Assembly (NCBI GenBank): GCA_003228495.1
Contig: QIDY01000333.1
Span: 1 to 7,947, forward strand
Source of the DNA: Nitrospirota bacterium
GTDB lineage: Bacteria; Nitrospirota; Nitrospiria; Nitrospirales; UBA8639
DNA: 7,947 nt
Direction: 5' to 3'
Position numbers and translations under genes: made by a program. The notes under the pieces were generated by a model that searched no databases, was not told the origin of the DNA, and saw nothing but the letters and a program-made list of their open reading frames with translations. Positions 6,353-7,947 of the stretch are shown here, in pieces. Position 1 is the first letter of the stretch. Each line of letters opens with the position of its first letter.

Positions 6353-6360
6353 CACCTCCT
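6353..6360 (-). promoter_or_regulatory. Strong Shine-Dalgarno site of vapB
   Basis: The minus strand reads AGGAGGTG five bases before ATG 6347, nearly the full anti-16S complement. This decides the vapB start and implies high antitoxin translation relative to vapC, which has no such site. Confidence 0.85.
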
Positions 6361-6363
6361 TTT

Positions 6364-6400
6364 GTGTATGATAATACACCATAAGGTGCTCTTGGGCCAA
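6364..6400 (-). promoter_or_regulatory. vapBC promoter with overlapping operator-like inverted repeats
   Basis: On the minus strand a TTGGCC box (6400-6395), an 18-base spacer and a TATTAT box (6376-6371) form a sigma70-like promoter just upstream of vapB. Two inverted repeats overlap the -10 region: GTGTAT-GATA-ATACAC (6364-6379) and CACC-ATAA-GGTG (6377-6388). The half-site GGTGTAT also recurs next to the ribosome binding site (about 6356-6350 on the minus strand). Such symmetry over the -10 box is what VapB ribbon-helix-helix autorepression would use. Binding is inferred. Confidence 0.5.
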
Positions 6401-6410
6401 TTGTCGGCAT

Positions 6411-6775
6411 TTTTTAACAGAGAAATCTTTAGGAAAAAAAACCATTTCCGCTATTCCTCCGGAGTTTGACCTCTCATCTCACTATGGGATTCCCCTGGAA
6501 AGTCTTATTGCACTCGGGAATCAGGTCATTGAAAAGTGACTGGAAGAGTGATTGTTGGAATTTTCATTTTGCGGCCAAGAAACTAGTTTTCCTTTTTGAA
6601 ATCACATGATAACCCTTGTGTTCAATAAATCCCTATCTAAATTGGCAGTGGATTACAAGTCATTGAATTTCATTGCAATTTTTTGATTGTCCTGTTATAG
6701 AACATAGACATGTACTAATGGTCTTTGCTTTCCTGGGTCTTTAGTCTCTCCCCACCTACTGGGCCTTTCGGTTGA
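6411..6775. other. AT-rich intergenic stretch with no recognisable gene
   Basis: Between the vapBC promoter and the icd promoter there are about 365 bases with low GC (28% over 6661-6720, 37% over 6601-6660, hand-counted). Frames on both strands are short and resemble no family I know. An eight-base palindrome CTCCGGAG occurs near 6457. I see no tRNA, convincing small RNA, insertion-sequence end or attachment site. Confidence 0.6.
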
Positions 6776-6819
6776 TTGCCACTTGGGAAAAATCTTTATA
6801 AAATCCTCAGTTCTATAAT
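6776..6819 (+). promoter_or_regulatory. Candidate sigma70 promoter(s) for icd
   Basis: TTGCCA (6776-6781), a 17-base spacer and TAAAAT (6799-6804) give a 5/6 plus 5/6 match with ideal spacing, about 80 bases before the icd start. A second perfect TATAAT box lies at 6814-6819 but has no good -35 box at the right distance. This is the best-looking promoter region in the window. Confidence 0.5.
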
Positions 6820-6882
6820 CTCGTTTTACGTAATTCCGGAAAATGAGTTTCTTCAGTCATCTTTTCTTTTGGGGGTCAAACC

Positions 6883-7947
6883 ATGTCAGCACAACCAGAT
6901 ATCATTTACACGAAAGTTGATGAAGCGCCGGAGTTGGCGAGTGGATCGTTCCTGCCTATTATTCAATCTTTTGCTAAGACGGCCGGTGTGAACGTCGGCA
7001 CGAAAGATATTTCGTTGGCGGGCCGAATTATTGCGCAATTTTCCGACAAATTGAAGCCGGAGCAACAGCAGCCTGATGATCTCGCATTACTGGGTGAGTT
7101 GGTTATGAAGCCGGAAGCCAATGTGATTAAACTCCCGAATATTAGTGCCTCTCTCCCTCAAATACAGGCGGCCGTGAAGGAATTGCAGTCTCAGGGCTAT
7201 GCCATTCCGGACTACCCGGAAGATCCACAAAATGATGAGGAAAAGGCCATTAAAGCCAAATTCGACAAAGTGAAAGGCAGCGCCGTGAATCCGGTGTTGC
7301 GGCAAGGCAACTCTGATCGTCGAGCCTCAACCTCCGTGAAGCAATATGCCCAAAAAAATCCGCATAGAATGGGCAAGTGGACCAACGATTCCCGAACGCA
7401 CGTCGCGCATATGACGAGCGGAGATTTCTTCGCTAACGAAAAATCGGCAACCATTACGGAACAATCCGCGGGAAAAGGCCGTATTGAATTTGTTGGTGCC
7501 GATGGCAGCACCAAGGTCTTGAAAGATAATCTGACCTTTGACAAAGGTGATGTAGTTGATGCCACAAAGATGAGCGTCAGCGCGTTACGTCAATTTTTCA
7601 AGGATCAAATTGAAGAGGCCAAGAAAAGCGGAATTTTGCTGTCGTTACATCTGAAGGCCACGATGATGAAGGTGTCAGACCCCATCATGTTTGGGCATGC
7701 CGTGACAGTCTATTTTGAGGATGTGTTCACCAAACATGCCAAGGTTTTCGAAGAGCTAGGCGTGAATCCCAAAAATGGACTCGGGGATGTGTACGCCAAA
7801 ATTGTGACCTTGCCCGCCGCCCAACAAGAGGAAATCAAAGCCGACATTCAAGCCGCGTTGAAGAATGGCCCCGATCTCGCGATGGTGGATTCGGATAAAG
7901 GGATCACCAATCTCCATGTGCCCAGCGACATCATCATTGATGCCTCC
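6883..7947 (+). CDS. icd: Monomeric NADP-dependent isocitrate dehydrogenase, N-terminal half (3' end outside window)
   Basis: Oxidative decarboxylation of isocitrate to 2-oxoglutarate with NADP+ in the cytoplasm (TCA cycle, glutamate supply). The ATG follows a GGGGG ribosome binding site seven bases upstream. 355 codons are visible without a stop, about half of the roughly 740-residue monomeric (type II) enzyme, which is unrelated in length to the dimeric Icd. Family blocks are clear: IIYTKVDEAPELAS (7-20), TKDISLAGRIIAQF (40-53), NVIKLPNISASLPQ (80-93), KGSAVNPVLRQGNSDRRAS (131-149), HVAHMTSGDFF (173-183), LSLHLKATMMKVSDPIMFG (253-271), and NLHVPSDIIIDAS (343-355). Ser133, Lys258 and Asp353 align by eye with the isocitrate-binding Ser132, catalytic Lys255 and metal ligand Asp350 recalled for the Azotobacter enzyme. 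All are present, so the visible half looks functional. It appears to be transcribed on its own. Confidence 0.94.
   Translation, partial: MSAQPDIIYTKVDEAPELASGSFLPIIQSFAKTAGVNVGTKDISLAGRIIAQFSDKLKPEQQQPDDLALLGELVMKPEANVIKLPNISASLPQIQAAVKELQSQGYAIPDYPEDPQNDEEKAIKAKFDKVKGSAVNPVLRQGNSDRRASTSVKQYAQKNPHRMGKWTNDSRTHVAHMTSGDFFANEKSATITEQSAGKGRIEFVGADGSTKVLKDNLTFDKGDVVDATKMSVSALRQFFKDQIEEAKKSGILLSLHLKATMMKVSDPIMFGHAVTVYFEDVFTKHAKVFEELGVNPKNGLGDVYAKIVTLPAAQQEEIKADIQAALKNGPDLAMVDSDKGITNLHVPSDIIIDAS

Noticed and set aside
6348..6410. Upstream extension of VapB to ATG 6410
   Set aside because: It would place the strong ribosome binding site and the operator-like repeats inside the coding region. ATG 6347 has ideal spacing.
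1735..6530. Ten-base repeat TCAGGTCATT at 1735 and 6521
   Set aside because: It occurs twice only, with no shared flanks, and is easily explained by chance in an 8-kb window.
6776..6991. 71-codon plus-strand frame overlapping the icd start
   Set aside because: It runs out of frame through the well-conserved start of icd and has no family resemblance or ribosome binding site.

Overview
The window reads as part of a Gram-negative bacterial chromosome. The best guess, from memory of protein style only, is a Nitrospirota/Nitrospira-like organism or a relative with similar pilus gene clusters. The clues are a type IV pilus minor-pilin set whose PilX-like protein ends in an LSWRQL-type tail, a free-standing LuxR-type HTH protein, and a monomeric NADP isocitrate dehydrogenase. 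No rRNA or other firm taxonomic marker is present, so the assignment is weak.

Left part (1-1414): the 3' half of cysS (cysteinyl-tRNA synthetase, starting just after the KMSKS loop) overlaps the start of an rlmB-type SpoU 2'-O-methyltransferase gene. Both act on the translation machinery. Base composition steps up sharply at this overlap, from about 37% to about 55% GC in hand-counted stretches.

Middle part (1429-5446): an 86-residue stand-alone LuxR/GerE HTH gene is transcribed leftward, divergently from a rightward pilus-assembly operon. The operon holds a prepilin peptidase (pilD) followed by four prepilin-like proteins: GspH/FimT, PilV, PilW and PilX. Spacing is tight, between -3 and +50 bp. 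PilD should cleave and N-methylate the prepilins, which would form a priming or tip complex of a type IV pilus or related filament. Two of the minor pilins carry EF-hand-like acidic loops. No pilY1 or major pilin gene follows pilX.

Right part (5447-6882): an AT-richer accessory stretch. Directly after pilX lies a 28-codon remnant of an HNH endonuclease gene on the minus strand, cut off at the pilX end. Next comes a complete minus-strand vapBC toxin-antitoxin operon with a strong ribosome binding site and an inverted-repeat operator candidate. An intergenic stretch of about 470 bp without a recognisable gene follows.

End (6883-7947): the first 355 codons of a monomeric NADP-dependent isocitrate dehydrogenase, preceded by good sigma70-like promoter candidates. 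I see no CRISPR array, tRNA, complete insertion sequence or clearly novel multi-gene system. The items most worth a second look are the calcium-loop minor pilins, the orphan LuxR regulator facing them, and the HNH deletion scar at the end of the pilus operon.
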